A DNA stretch of 64,000 bases from Trichostrongylus colubriformis (Eukaryota > Nematoda > Chromadorea > Rhabditida > Trichostrongylidae). The translations under genes and the position numbers were made by a program. The stretch is from assembly GCA_963978905.1 (NCBI GenBank), contig OZ022257.1:18681664-18745663 (forward strand), given 5' to 3'. Numbering within the stretch: position 1 is the stretch's first letter; each line of letters begins with the position of its first letter. Shown piece after piece: positions 1 through 11,000 of this stretch. The notes beneath the pieces are model-generated. The model was given only the letters and a program-made list of their open reading frames with translations. It had not been told where the DNA came from and did not search any database.

Positions 1-889
1 TAACATACCTTTTACAATTCCAGAATCCTCGCAGCTGGCTTCTCGTTTCAGCGTACTCAGGGTATACCATGAATACATAGTGGACCATGAGAAAGATCAT
101 CAAAAATATCTTACAAAATAATAAAAAATGGAGTACTGTTTATTCAGTGCAACCCGCTAGCTGTCGTTTTGCTGCCGTTGAAAAAGTGATTTCGAGTTGG
201 CTAAAAGTACTCCACGGTAATTTGACGTGTGGGCAACGAATATGACACTCACTTGGTACGAAGGCGCCTGGCGCTCGCGCCGGTGCTACGACGGTGTGTA
301 TCACGAAAACCGCTCAAGACTTGACCAATGTGGCAACCTGACATTATGGGCAGGGATACCCCTCTCTCTTGACGCGAAATGGCTTGGCGCTCGTGCCACT
401 GGAGTTTGAACGCTTATTCCGTTTGGTACCGCCACTTATGTAGCAGGATCAGGCAGTTCCACCCCAACTGAGTTGATATTCGCTTTCTAAACGGATAGCC
501 TAGATGGTGGGGTTGCTTTGAATATATAGTGCCTAGAAGTCAGATTTATGTGCGAAAGATAATCACCAAAACGCGCCAATACTTTTCAGCCGTCTATATC
601 ATATAGAAGTGCCGCTGAGGTGCATATAGGTACACTGGACAATCGAATATTTATAATATTAATTTTTATTCGGTTCCATGTGCAAAAATGGGGTAGGAAT
701 GCATGAATGCAGTCACTGCATCGAAAACTTGGTCGCCTAAATTGGTGATGATAAGCCTCAAAGATAATGGCGCTGTATGTTTACGTTTCTTTTGTACGGC
801 GCTAACTCTTCTTCGCAAACTTCGCAAGTTCATTCGGCCGGATCTTTTAATTCAATTACTTTATATGTTAGCATGCATTTAATCTCTAT

Positions 890-1370
890 GAACTGCAGAT
901 ACAGTAGCGGTCAAGAGTATATGCGGTCTTCGATTCTAACCATAACGTTGATCGACGTTAACATTTCTCATTCTTTTTTTTTTGTGTTCTGAAGGCAGCT
1001 GGATTCCAACGAAGCGGAGTATCTCAGCTGGTTAGGGTGCAGGGTGAAAGTTGAAAAATCAATTAGCAGTAAAAAGCTTATAACTTATTGAAACGAGCAA
1101 AGATGCAGAAAGCGACACGGGGTAAGGCTAGGACTGTGTTACGTGTGTTACACGTCATTTGAAATCATGACAGCACTTTACAGCACAGAGGCCCGTAGTT
1201 GGTCATTCTCATAGTTTCAGTTGATCAAATTTTCACCCTTCCCCCTGCACCCCATTTTGCTGATATGCTTTGCTTCGTTAAGTACCATTTTCCTTCGCAA
1301 CAGAAAAAAAAATTGAGGGAAAAATGTCAATGTCGACCAAAGTTATGACAATGCGCCTTCCCATGTTGAA
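890..1370. repeat. Foldback repeat, copy 1 of a family also at 11.3-11.8 kb
   Basis: The left arm (about 890-1065) begins CAGTAGCGGTCAAGAG and contains a T-run then GTGTTCTGAAGGCAGCTG. The right arm (about 1205-1370) is its diverged reverse complement, with CTGCACCCC, TTCGCAACAG, an A-run and GACCAAAGTTATG. The same two arms recur at about 11287-11450 and 11640-11796. No coding potential is seen. The rest of 1-2090 shows no supportable gene. Confidence 0.65.
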
Positions 1371-2091
1371 GGACTCACAACCTTTTCCAAGCTACTAGGG
1401 TCGTTGTGTCATGTTCGACTAATGGGTGCGATCTAGCCCTTGCGTCGGCCGTCCGAACTCACCCAGCGGATATCAGCTCGCCGATACTCAAGTCACATGC
1501 GTGGCGTATACCTTGGGGAAGGTTGATGCCGATCTGCTTGTTTTTTTTCATAAATCGGATTCCTGGGGTTCTCACTGTTTCTCGTCCAACTTTGAATTGC
1601 ACATTAAATTCTTACCGAATATATTATGTATACACGTTATTTCATGATATATTGCTAATTTTCAGTGACTAATAATTTATTTTTTTGACGCCTGCATGTA
1701 TGTACATATGTATGCATATAATTTTAAACTTTAAATTATTCGTCGCTTATTCAGCTATGACTTACATGGTTATCAGGCTGCTAATTTGCCAGATATGTCG
1801 AGGCAGTAATTGGTAATCATGTTTTTTATATTGCTGCTTTATCTTCACAGTAGCCTGTAGGAGATTTCTCGATTTTGCTGTCATCAAATGCACCCAACTC
1901 CCCAACAAACCCCAAATATTATCCTCTCCATGAATTCCTCAACCACTGGCTTTGCCTTTTTGGTATGCCTTACACAGTCCACTTCTATTCATAATGATCA
2001 CGGATAGTTCTGGGATTTCAGTGTAATTTTGGCTTATATAGAAATGACTCCGGCACTTATCCGGAATTTGATACTTTGGTGCTAGAATGTA

Positions 2092-3467
2092 TTGGGTTGA
2101 GGAATAAGTCCCCGCGGTTTTTTTAAATCCCGTTTTTCACATTGTTCCCTCCATCTTTCGACGAAGCTTATATATGTTTTGATAGAGCTTTTTCTGCTCT
2201 ACAAAATGCTCATATCTGTTTTTCGACTCCTTCGACTACCTAATATTTATGAGCTTTGGAAGTGAAAGTAGCTGAAGGCAAAAAGCTGGCACTTGCGCAC
2301 CTCATCTTTCCCGTCTGCCATCGAGTTCAAAAAATGGATGTGTATATGTTTCAATAGAGCTTTCTCAGCTCTACAAAATGATACTACTTATTATTCAAAT
2401 CGCCCAACTTTTTGCTGTTTTTAAGACTCACAAATGCAGTACTCGCAAAAGTGTGCATTTTGGTTATCTTCTCTTCCTCGCTTACCATCGAGATTGGAAA
2501 AGGTATGCATATATGCATCCGATAGAGCTTTCTTTGCTCTATAAGATGATACCACTCATCTTCCGTATCTTCTCATATTTTAGCATGTAGGGATGAGCTT
2601 CCATCTGTTTTTCAATTCAAAATTGCATAATGAATATGAATTTCTTTGGCAGATTGCTTCATGTCATTAGATAGAGCTCTTTTCGCTCTACAAGACAGTG
2701 TTCATGTTTTTTGTTCGAATTAATTTTTGCCATTTTTTAGATCATTTTAAAGTCGACGAAATCGAGCATTTTCGACACATCTGGTCGAAAGTGCTCGATT
2801 TCGTCGACTTTTAAATAAGTTAAAAAATGGCAAAAATTGATCCGAACAAAAACCGTGAGCACTGTTTTGTAGAGTGAAAAGAGCTCTATCAAATGATGCA
2901 AAACAATCCGCCAAAAAATCTGTTTTCATTACGCAATTTTGAATTGAAGAACAGGTGGAAGCTCATCCCTACATGCTAAAATATGAGAGGATACAAAAGA
3001 TGAGTGATATCATCTTGTAGAGCAAGAAAAACTGTATCGAATGCATATAAAAATATTCTCTACAATCTCGATGGTAGGCGAGGAAGAGGAGATAACGAAA
3101 GTGCACACTTTTGCGAGCACAGCATTTGTGAGTCTTAAAAACAGCAAAAAGTTGAGCGATTTGAATAATAAGTAGTATCATTTTGTAGAGCTGAGAAAGC
3201 TCTATCGGAACATATACACATCCATATTTTTAACTCGATGGCAGACGAGAAAGATAAGGTGCGCAAGTGCCAGTTTTTTGCCTTCAGCTACTTTCACTTC
3301 CAAACCTCATAAATATTAGATAGTCGAAGGAGTCAAAAAACAGATATGAGCATTTTGTAGAGCAGAAAAAGCTCTATCAAAACATATATAAGCTTCGTCG
3401 AAAGATGGAGGGAACAATGTGAAAAACGGGACTTAAAAAAACCGCTGGGACTTATTCCTCAACCCAA
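2092..3467. mobile_element. 1.38-kb mariner-ended foldback element (palindrome)
   Basis: The ends are TTGGGTTGAGGAATAAGTCC on the left and its reverse complement on the right, each flanked by TA (2090-2091 and 3468-3469). Almost the whole element is two inverted arms of about 690 bases meeting near 2780. The TTGGGTTG...AATAAGTCC start and the TA target resemble mariner terminal repeats. No transposase can be read, so this is a non-autonomous foldback or MITE. Each arm carries four copies of a short hairpin motif (AGAGC, 6-7 bases, GCTCT) near 2181, 2353, 2523 and 2673. Confidence 0.85.
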
Positions 3468-4778
3468 TAGTTTGAGTTGCATCCTTACATTACGTTGCAC
3501 TTTGCTCAGTCTTCTCCCAGTAGTCAATTATTTATTCCTTTATTTAATTATTTTTATTGGATTTTTATCTGATTTTTATCATTAATTTATTTCTTTATTT
3601 ATTCGTTCATTCATTCACTTATTTATTGTATTTCTTACTTATTTGATTATTTTTTCATTCGCACTCAAAGGTGTGAGAAACACCGCTCTACGCCATTCGC
3701 GTGAAAGTGGTGACGAGCACTTTTGTTCAATCGTAAAATTAATATATTTTTCTAAACCTGCCCCTATCACAAGGTATTCTTTCTTAGAGAAACTATTTTG
3801 CCTTATCATAAGGCACGCATTTCCCTTTGGAGAATACGAATAAAATTCTTTTTCCACAACTCTTAAACGCTCATGTTGCTGTGAAATAGGCCGCTTTTTT
3901 AGGGCCCTCTTTAAAAAAATACGGTGGATGCGTAATATGTGTTGTATCGCTTCACCTTATGAGTGTTATTTATATACTCTAAACTGCAGTATATTATTTC
4001 ACATTTCGACCACTGGTAATAAATTTCTTTCAACCTACCTTCCCAGCATTCACTTGATGAATTAGGTCCCCAAAAGCAATCTACTTTTTATCCTTGCAGA
4101 TTGTTAGATTGGTATCAAACTTTTTCGTGGGGACAAATACAAAATCAAACATTGTTTTCTCACGGCGGATCATTGTTTGAGCATCGTATTCAAAGGCCGA
4201 CTCTATGCTCCACCATTAAACGTGTGGCGCATCCACAGAGTGATGACGGCTGCTTTTGTTTTACTGTGACGTTAATACAATATTTAAACACTGCTTTTAT
4301 CATGACAATGTTTCCTTATCATAGGTATTTTTCCTTACCACGAGGGGTCTTTTTCCTCACCACGGATGTTCACATTCACCTGCCGTTACGATTCTAAATG
4401 GAACTAGAATGCGCGGAGCATTTCAGCAGGGGATTTACTAATGCTAGAAACTTCATCCATTCTATCCTTTTTATAACAAGGTGTTGTTCTTTTCAAGCAC
4501 TTACATACCTTCAATTTGTTTACACGGCTCCGGTCTTGTTAATATTGCTTCAATGGTTGTAATGTCTTACTCTTTATTCCTGCTATCCAAAATTTTCCCA
4601 CTGCTGTCACAGTTTTTTTTTTCTTTCGGGTCATTCTTGCCTTTAAAGCTTGATTTCCGAACTCTCCCTTGATTTTTTTTTATCCCACTGCAATGTGATA
4701 TTCTTGATCTTTTTTCCCCATTCTCGTCAGATCAGCCTGTTGCTTGAATATTTTGCCTTTTATCAACCCTGACCTCAG
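3468..4778. other. Non-coding stretch upstream of plc-3
   Basis: No gene recognised. About 3520-3660 is TTTA/ATTT-rich low-complexity sequence. The stretch presumably contains the plc-3 promoter, but I see no identifiable element apart from the acceptor at 4777-4778. Confidence 0.5.
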
Positions 4779-4815
4779 ATCGCGGCAGGGTTTGGGGCCT
4801 GGCGGGGCGAGAACG

Positions 4816-7800
4816 ATGGTGGGAGGACAGTCACGGAAAACCACCGTGTCGTCGGCTCCATCACCAGCCCAGCTTCGCACCTATGGAAAAAATCATGAGA
4901 TGGATTTTGCAAAAATATATCTTGCCATGCAGAAAGGCCATAAGGTGAGTTACAGAGACAGGGCTATAAGTTCAGGATGTCGCAATGGTATACAGTAGTC
5001 AAGTTCGTTTGCAGTCACTTTGAGCCTGTTGCACTGGAAGTGGTTCATGTAATACGTAGTATCGAGTCACAGTACTTGCGATAACAAGGGCACTGGGTAA
5101 AGTAGAGCAGGTAATCAAAAATTGGAGTGTATCTACTCATATTTTGCCTGTTATCAGGAGCATTCTGCATGCTCTTACGGTATACCGTTCCGTTACGTCC
5201 TGAAGTCATAATCCTGCATGGAAGATGACCGAATGAGAGAGTGACTTTGCAGGTGTGTAAGATCAATGTGCTGAAGAAATGGGATCCCGCCTACAAACTG
5301 CTCACTCTCAACATGGACACACGGCAGTTGTTTCTCACAAAGCTGGAACAGACTGCCGTTCGGTAGGGTTTTATAAGACTACACAGAGCGACCTCTGGCA
5401 TGAGAACATTGGCACGTTAAAGGAGAGAGTTTCGTAGGCAATTCCCGAAATTTTATTTGACTGTTACATTGAAAATGTAGGCACTATTTAGGGATCCCAC
5501 TAGCTTGCATCTTGATGCGATTGAAGAAGTCATTTTCGGGGTACACTCCGGTTTTGCTAGAAGCTTATGCGCGGAGGTGGTTGGACCAGTTAAACGCAAC
5601 TGTGGAAATCGCTTGACATAGAGCCGTCGCACACTCGGGCGATAGGCGCTAACGCCAAACAAAATCGAGTGAATTCTGTCAGAGCATGCCCATAGGAGTA
5701 GCTTGACCTCTTGTGTAAGAATAACGTACCTTTCTGACGCAAATCCTACTTGCGGTTGCAGGCGCCACGCTGTTTTGCGCCACGCGAGTGCCATGCTCTT
5801 CCTACGTTTAGAAATGCAGCTGTGTATAGGTCCTTAGCAGGGTGACGGTTGGGACACATGGTCAAAAGATCCTCCAGGTCAGGCGGGGACCATGCCCATC
5901 GCTTCCTCCAGAGATAGTTTCAAACGCAAGTAGAACATTGTTCCCGTACTGAAATGGGAAGTGGGCGTGATATATGACTTTAACGAGTTGCAGCTTCTCA
6001 GAAGTAAAAAAAAATCTATTTTAATTTCCTCTCCATTTGGAAATTCTCCTTTTCTTCCAAGTATGTATGATGTCGTGGTAGCATCACCCACTCACGAATA
6101 CAGCGGAATAGATTCGTACGGAGGGCAGCATTTCCATGAACAAATTCTTTGAGTAACCTGTGTGACAGTGCTAAAGGCCACAGGTTGTCACATGGTCGCA
6201 GACCGGGGTCAAAATCCCTGTGTCCCACCTACACCCCTCCTCAGCCGAACCGAAGTGTTCTTCAATAATCCCCTTTTCAATCGCATCAAAATGCATGCTG
6301 GTGTATTACTTTGGGTAAATAGTAACGGATTACATTTTTCCATATTAAAGATCTACACTTGGATTGCATGTTCCACTGATTGATTTGTAGTTTACCTGTT
6401 CCTGTTCCAGCAGCAAGCCGACAGTTCTCGATCTTCGTCATGTGCGCGAAGTTCAGACGTTGGATTACAAGTTATCGGCGATCCAAATAGGCGACAAGTG
6501 GAAACGAGACCGAGAAATCCAGAATTTCGATCCGCTCAAAATCCTTGTGATCTCCCACGGTACTCAGTTCACACTCAAGGAATGGACGCTTCTATGTAAG
6601 TTATCGGGGGTTTTGTGATGGAATTCCAGACTGTGCTTTCACAGCCTTGACATATACCCAGAACACAAAGTTATCGGGGGTTTTGTGATGGAATTCCAGA
6701 CTGTGCTTCCACAGCCTTGACATATACCCAGAACACAAAGGAGCACACCTATTCGGGCTCCTGATCATCAAGGCATCATCAAGGCGAAATTCTCGATCCT
6801 CCGAGGGATTGCCCATGATACTTTGACATCTGTATTGATATAATAGTAGTCTACAGTGGCTCAGGTGCTAGTACAGACGATGTGTGGCGTTTGTATTGAA
6901 TAGAGTCCAAGAAGCACCGTAACATATAAAACACAAATGTGCCTCTGTGCCGCCCCCTCACTTTTGCTCCGCCTACAAACGGGCGTGTTTCATGCTGCGT
7001 TTCACTACCACGACCAACACCACGCAACTTTTCTCAGTGGATATGGTTGAGATATATGTGAGATATATTTCGATGTTATCACTTGGTAAAAGCGTCGAAA
7101 ATCATCGACTAGTGTGGTTATTGCTTCCGTTATCATTGCGGCTATATGTGCTCTGTGAGGTAAACTTTACGCGTTTTTTGTTGGTGAGCTTCATTCTCGT
7201 AAGCTCTGGTAAGTAAGTCACCTTTGGCTGTCCCTATGTCCAATCTCTTATAATGGTTACTCCACATTGTCGGCCTCTGACCACATCGGCTATGATCCTC
7301 CCTGCCACTCATCGTTCCCAATCCCTAAGAGAATAAAGCAACAGCGATCATAGTTATTTAGCTTATACGGTATTCGAAAAGATGTTTCCACGTATGTGAT
7401 ATATTTTTAGTTGAATCAACTGAAGCATGCCGCCTGTGGTGTCAGGGCGTCCACAATCTGATGCTCGATACTCGCGATCGCTTTATTTCAAGCCATACAG
7501 CCCGCATCGAACGCTTCATCGCCAAGCATTTCTACAACTTAGTCACTCCCGGGACAGAATTGTGAGTCCTGCACCAACTCATTCGTTTTTTTCAGTCTTG
7601 TTAGTCTGACATTTCAGTGTGGCGAGAAAGCATATGAAGCCATTCGTTCAAACCTCCCTTCAGTACAAAGTTCCATCGAGACAGCTGCAAGAGGTGACGG
7701 AGGATCAGATGAACCTGCTGCAGTTCTCACAGGCCACCAGAAACCTCATCCACTCACAAACGGTCAGAAAAAAGGCTTTCATAGCTCTTCTATTCTGTCC

Positions 7801-8080
7801 GTAATCGATGTTTGCAGCTTTTCGCGTCTCGTTTCTCTGAACTTGCTCCTGATGGAAACATCGTGAACTTCGAGCATTTCTTGAAATTCCTTGAAAACAT
7901 GCAAAGTGATTCGTTGAGTAACAATCGAACGCGGGTTGTTAATTTTCTAAGAAGGTTTGTTCAGGAGATACTACCAGTTTTTTCTGCTTTTCTTCCCACA
8001 AATCGGTTTTTAGGTTTTTGAATGTGGACGATATTCCAACAGATGATATTCCCATGGAACCTTCGTTGTCCGTGATGGAG
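4816..8080 (+). other. plc-3: plc-3 exons 1-7: N-terminal PH domain and EF-hand region
   Basis: Exons: 4816-4944, 5253-5362, 6411-6595, 7411-7561, 7618-7762, 7818-7954, 8014-8080. Exons 2-4 encode a PH domain (about residues 45-165, containing [13 protein letters not shown] and the closing helix [12 protein letters not shown]). Exons 4-7 encode the EF-hand region (about 175-308), with no obvious canonical Ca-binding loop, as is usual for PLC enzymes. The introns at 4945-5252, 5363-6410, 6596-7410 and 7562-7617 hold no other gene that I can support. The 6596-7410 intron carries a 70-bp tandem duplication at its very start. Confidence 0.92.
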
Positions 8081-11000
8081 GTAGGTCTGCTCTCTGCATC
8101 CTATATATCTATATTCTAATAAACTGAGAATGTCATTACTATCGTAGATTCACTGAAAACCACTTTGATCGCCTATTTTATGTAATTTTTCTCATTATTT
8201 GGTTGTTCTACAGAGTAACTTGTATTGTATTGACGCATGGTTCATTGAACACATCTTCACAAGGAGAGGCTATTTGTTCCTGACTGACATACCGTGGGTC
8301 ACAACTAGATGACGTCGATTCCTTTCACGCCTTCTCCAATGAAACCTTGGGAGAGGCGGAATGCCAATGTTGTATAGAGGATACATTTTCAAAAGCCAAA
8401 GTTGTATGAAGGACACACTTTGCTTCAAAAGTCTGGCTGCAAAGTCCACTTGTTTCAAAAGTGAGTTAGTTGGTCGAATGTTCTTTGACCAAAAATCTGA
8501 AAAAAGATTGAGGCTTGTATCGCTGCCAATGGAGGCAGTTTCGAGCACCCTGTTGAGTGATGTGCTGTTGCATTTTGTGATATGTAGAAATAAACTCATA
8601 GTGATTAAATAGTCTTTCCTTGTAAGGATGTGATCAAAAACCATGCGTCAATATCTATGTAGTAGCCACCTTGTAATTGATGGCCTACCATAAGCTATAT
8701 GGTCCAGATGTATCCTCTCACCACGCACGACAAAGCGTGACTGAAGAGGGGATGTGTGCAGATATGACAGCGAATCGCTTCGCGGCACCACCAGTACGAC
8801 TTGGGAATCGGTTGCTCTCGGTAGCCCGGCAGAGCGTGGCTGCGTCACTTCTGCGCTTCCACCCATGCCACACTGCCTCGCTTCAAGGCTGCTATACCCT
8901 GCCACTGGCACTCGCACCCGCCGCGCCGCTCGCCGCGGACGGCCACGCGGTTAGCTGTTATATCTGCACACACCCACTGAAGAGGTGGTAATGAAAAATA
9001 GCGTTTAGAATCATTCCTCGTGCTTTCAGTTCTGTGACTTTCTGTTCTCTCGTGAGAATTCCATTTGGGATCCAACGAATGAGAATGTCATTCAAGATAT
9101 GACAAGACCCTTATCACACTACTGGATCGCCAGTAGTCACAACACGTGAGTCGTGCTTTCCGTTTGAGAGTCAAGGCAAGCTTGTGTATGAAGGTTCAAT
9201 TATTTGTTTAGTCATAGCTTCTGCTTTCAGATACCTCACCGGCGATCAACTTCGGTCGGATTCTTCACTGGATTCCTACGCTCAAGCGCTATTGATGGGT
9301 TGTCGATGCATTGAGTGTGAGCCAGATTTCAGTTTACATTTTTTTCAAAGTGTGTTTTGGAAAAAGGGAAGGGAGATAGGAAGGCGGCTGTCGCTTCCTG
9401 CGCCACGGAATCGATATTCATTCAGATTCGTGAGAACTTTTGTCACTCATCGGTACGGCATGGGTCGTCAGTGAGGCTGGAATCGTACATAACCCCTCAT
9501 TTCAATTTCCGTTTCTAATAATTTTTTTTACTTGCCCCTTGCAACAATATCAATAGCAGAGCCTACATGGATACCACACGCCAGATTTGAAAGATGGGGG
9601 CAAAGTATCTAGCCGAAGCCCTAGTTGAAAAAAACGTACTGGCGTTACTTCCTTTACGATGAGGCATCCTGACTGGACCCATACCTGGAGGGACAGTCGA
9701 TGTCAAGTGAATAATTTTGCTCCCTTTCTAACACTGCTTTGCGACACACCCGTGATTTGATCCCCCAAGTGCTGCAAGTTTTTTATGAGATTCCGGGCCA
9801 CTGCTCTGATTACTCCCACTAGCATGGGGAAGATTTAGTACAGGGCGCATTCTAAGAAGAACTTGATTGGTGTCATCCTTCAGCTAAGAGTTCTTCTTAG
9901 AATGCGCCCTGACTTGTGTAAAATCTCCCGTCATTTCCAATGCTGAATATTTCTAGTGGACTGTTGGGATGGACAGCGTAAAGGGAATTCGCAAGAATTC
10001 CTTGACATTGTCATTTACCATGGCTACACAATGACATCCAAATTGTTACTTCGTGATGTACTCAGCGTCATTAAGCATTACGCTTTTATGACAAGTGTGT
10101 GAGTTTTTTCAACTTGTTTCTAAAATTATTCACTGTCAATTTGTTAATGATATTGTAGCAGTAGCAGTTCCCAAATAGGGTGCCTTTTTGAGCATTTCCA
10201 GAATTCCCAGTAGACAATTTTTTCGATGGAATTATAACGTTGACCCTTTTATCTTTATTTACTGCATATTGTATTCATCATTGTACATACATAGCCATCT
10301 CGTTCCTGTAACGTACAACACTAATGATTCAGATATCCTGTCATCCTTTCTATAGAAGACAACTGCTCTGTACCGGCGCAACGACTACTGGCGCAGGAAG
10401 TGAAGGAAATTCTGGGCGATGATCTGCTCGTTCAACCGGTACTCATTTTTCCGGTCTCATTCATACTTTTCAGAAATTTGACTCTCTAGGAATTCCATAG
10501 CACACAATTTCAAGGAAACGTGCTTCTCGTGTTGCTTGGCACAGTGCGTGTATGAAAGGGGTAAAGCTCTCTGGAAAACTCTACACTTTTTGCTTCTTCA
10601 CCGTAACATCTAGACTTACCGCAAATGTCTGTCGCTGCGTCACTTTCCGCCGAATGAGCTGCTTTGTCACTGAGCCTAAGGTTTGGCAATGTGGGTAGAG
10701 TAACCCGCGTTGAGCAGCTTTCATACTTTGCGACACCGGCATCGACGGTGGCAATCGATGTACCTGCCACCGGCTCTGTTGCGAAGTGTTGTATTTTTAT
10801 TGACCGAAAATAGACCGACCGAAAATACTACGGTTAAGCCGCGGTCGTACTCTGCCGTGCCGGCGGCAGGGCGTGTCGCGTATCTCTGCATCTCCGCCTT
10901 TGCCACCCTGCCTCGTTGCCTGTGTAATCTCCTGCACCTCCCTCGCGCCACTCTCCCTCGCTGCCTGTCAACGCAGCCACGCCCTGCCGGCGGTGAGTAT

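Noticed and set aside
5453..5794. 113-codon minus-strand open frame in plc-3 intron 2
   Set aside because: No recognisable domain or splice logic; antisense within an intron and likely repeat-derived.
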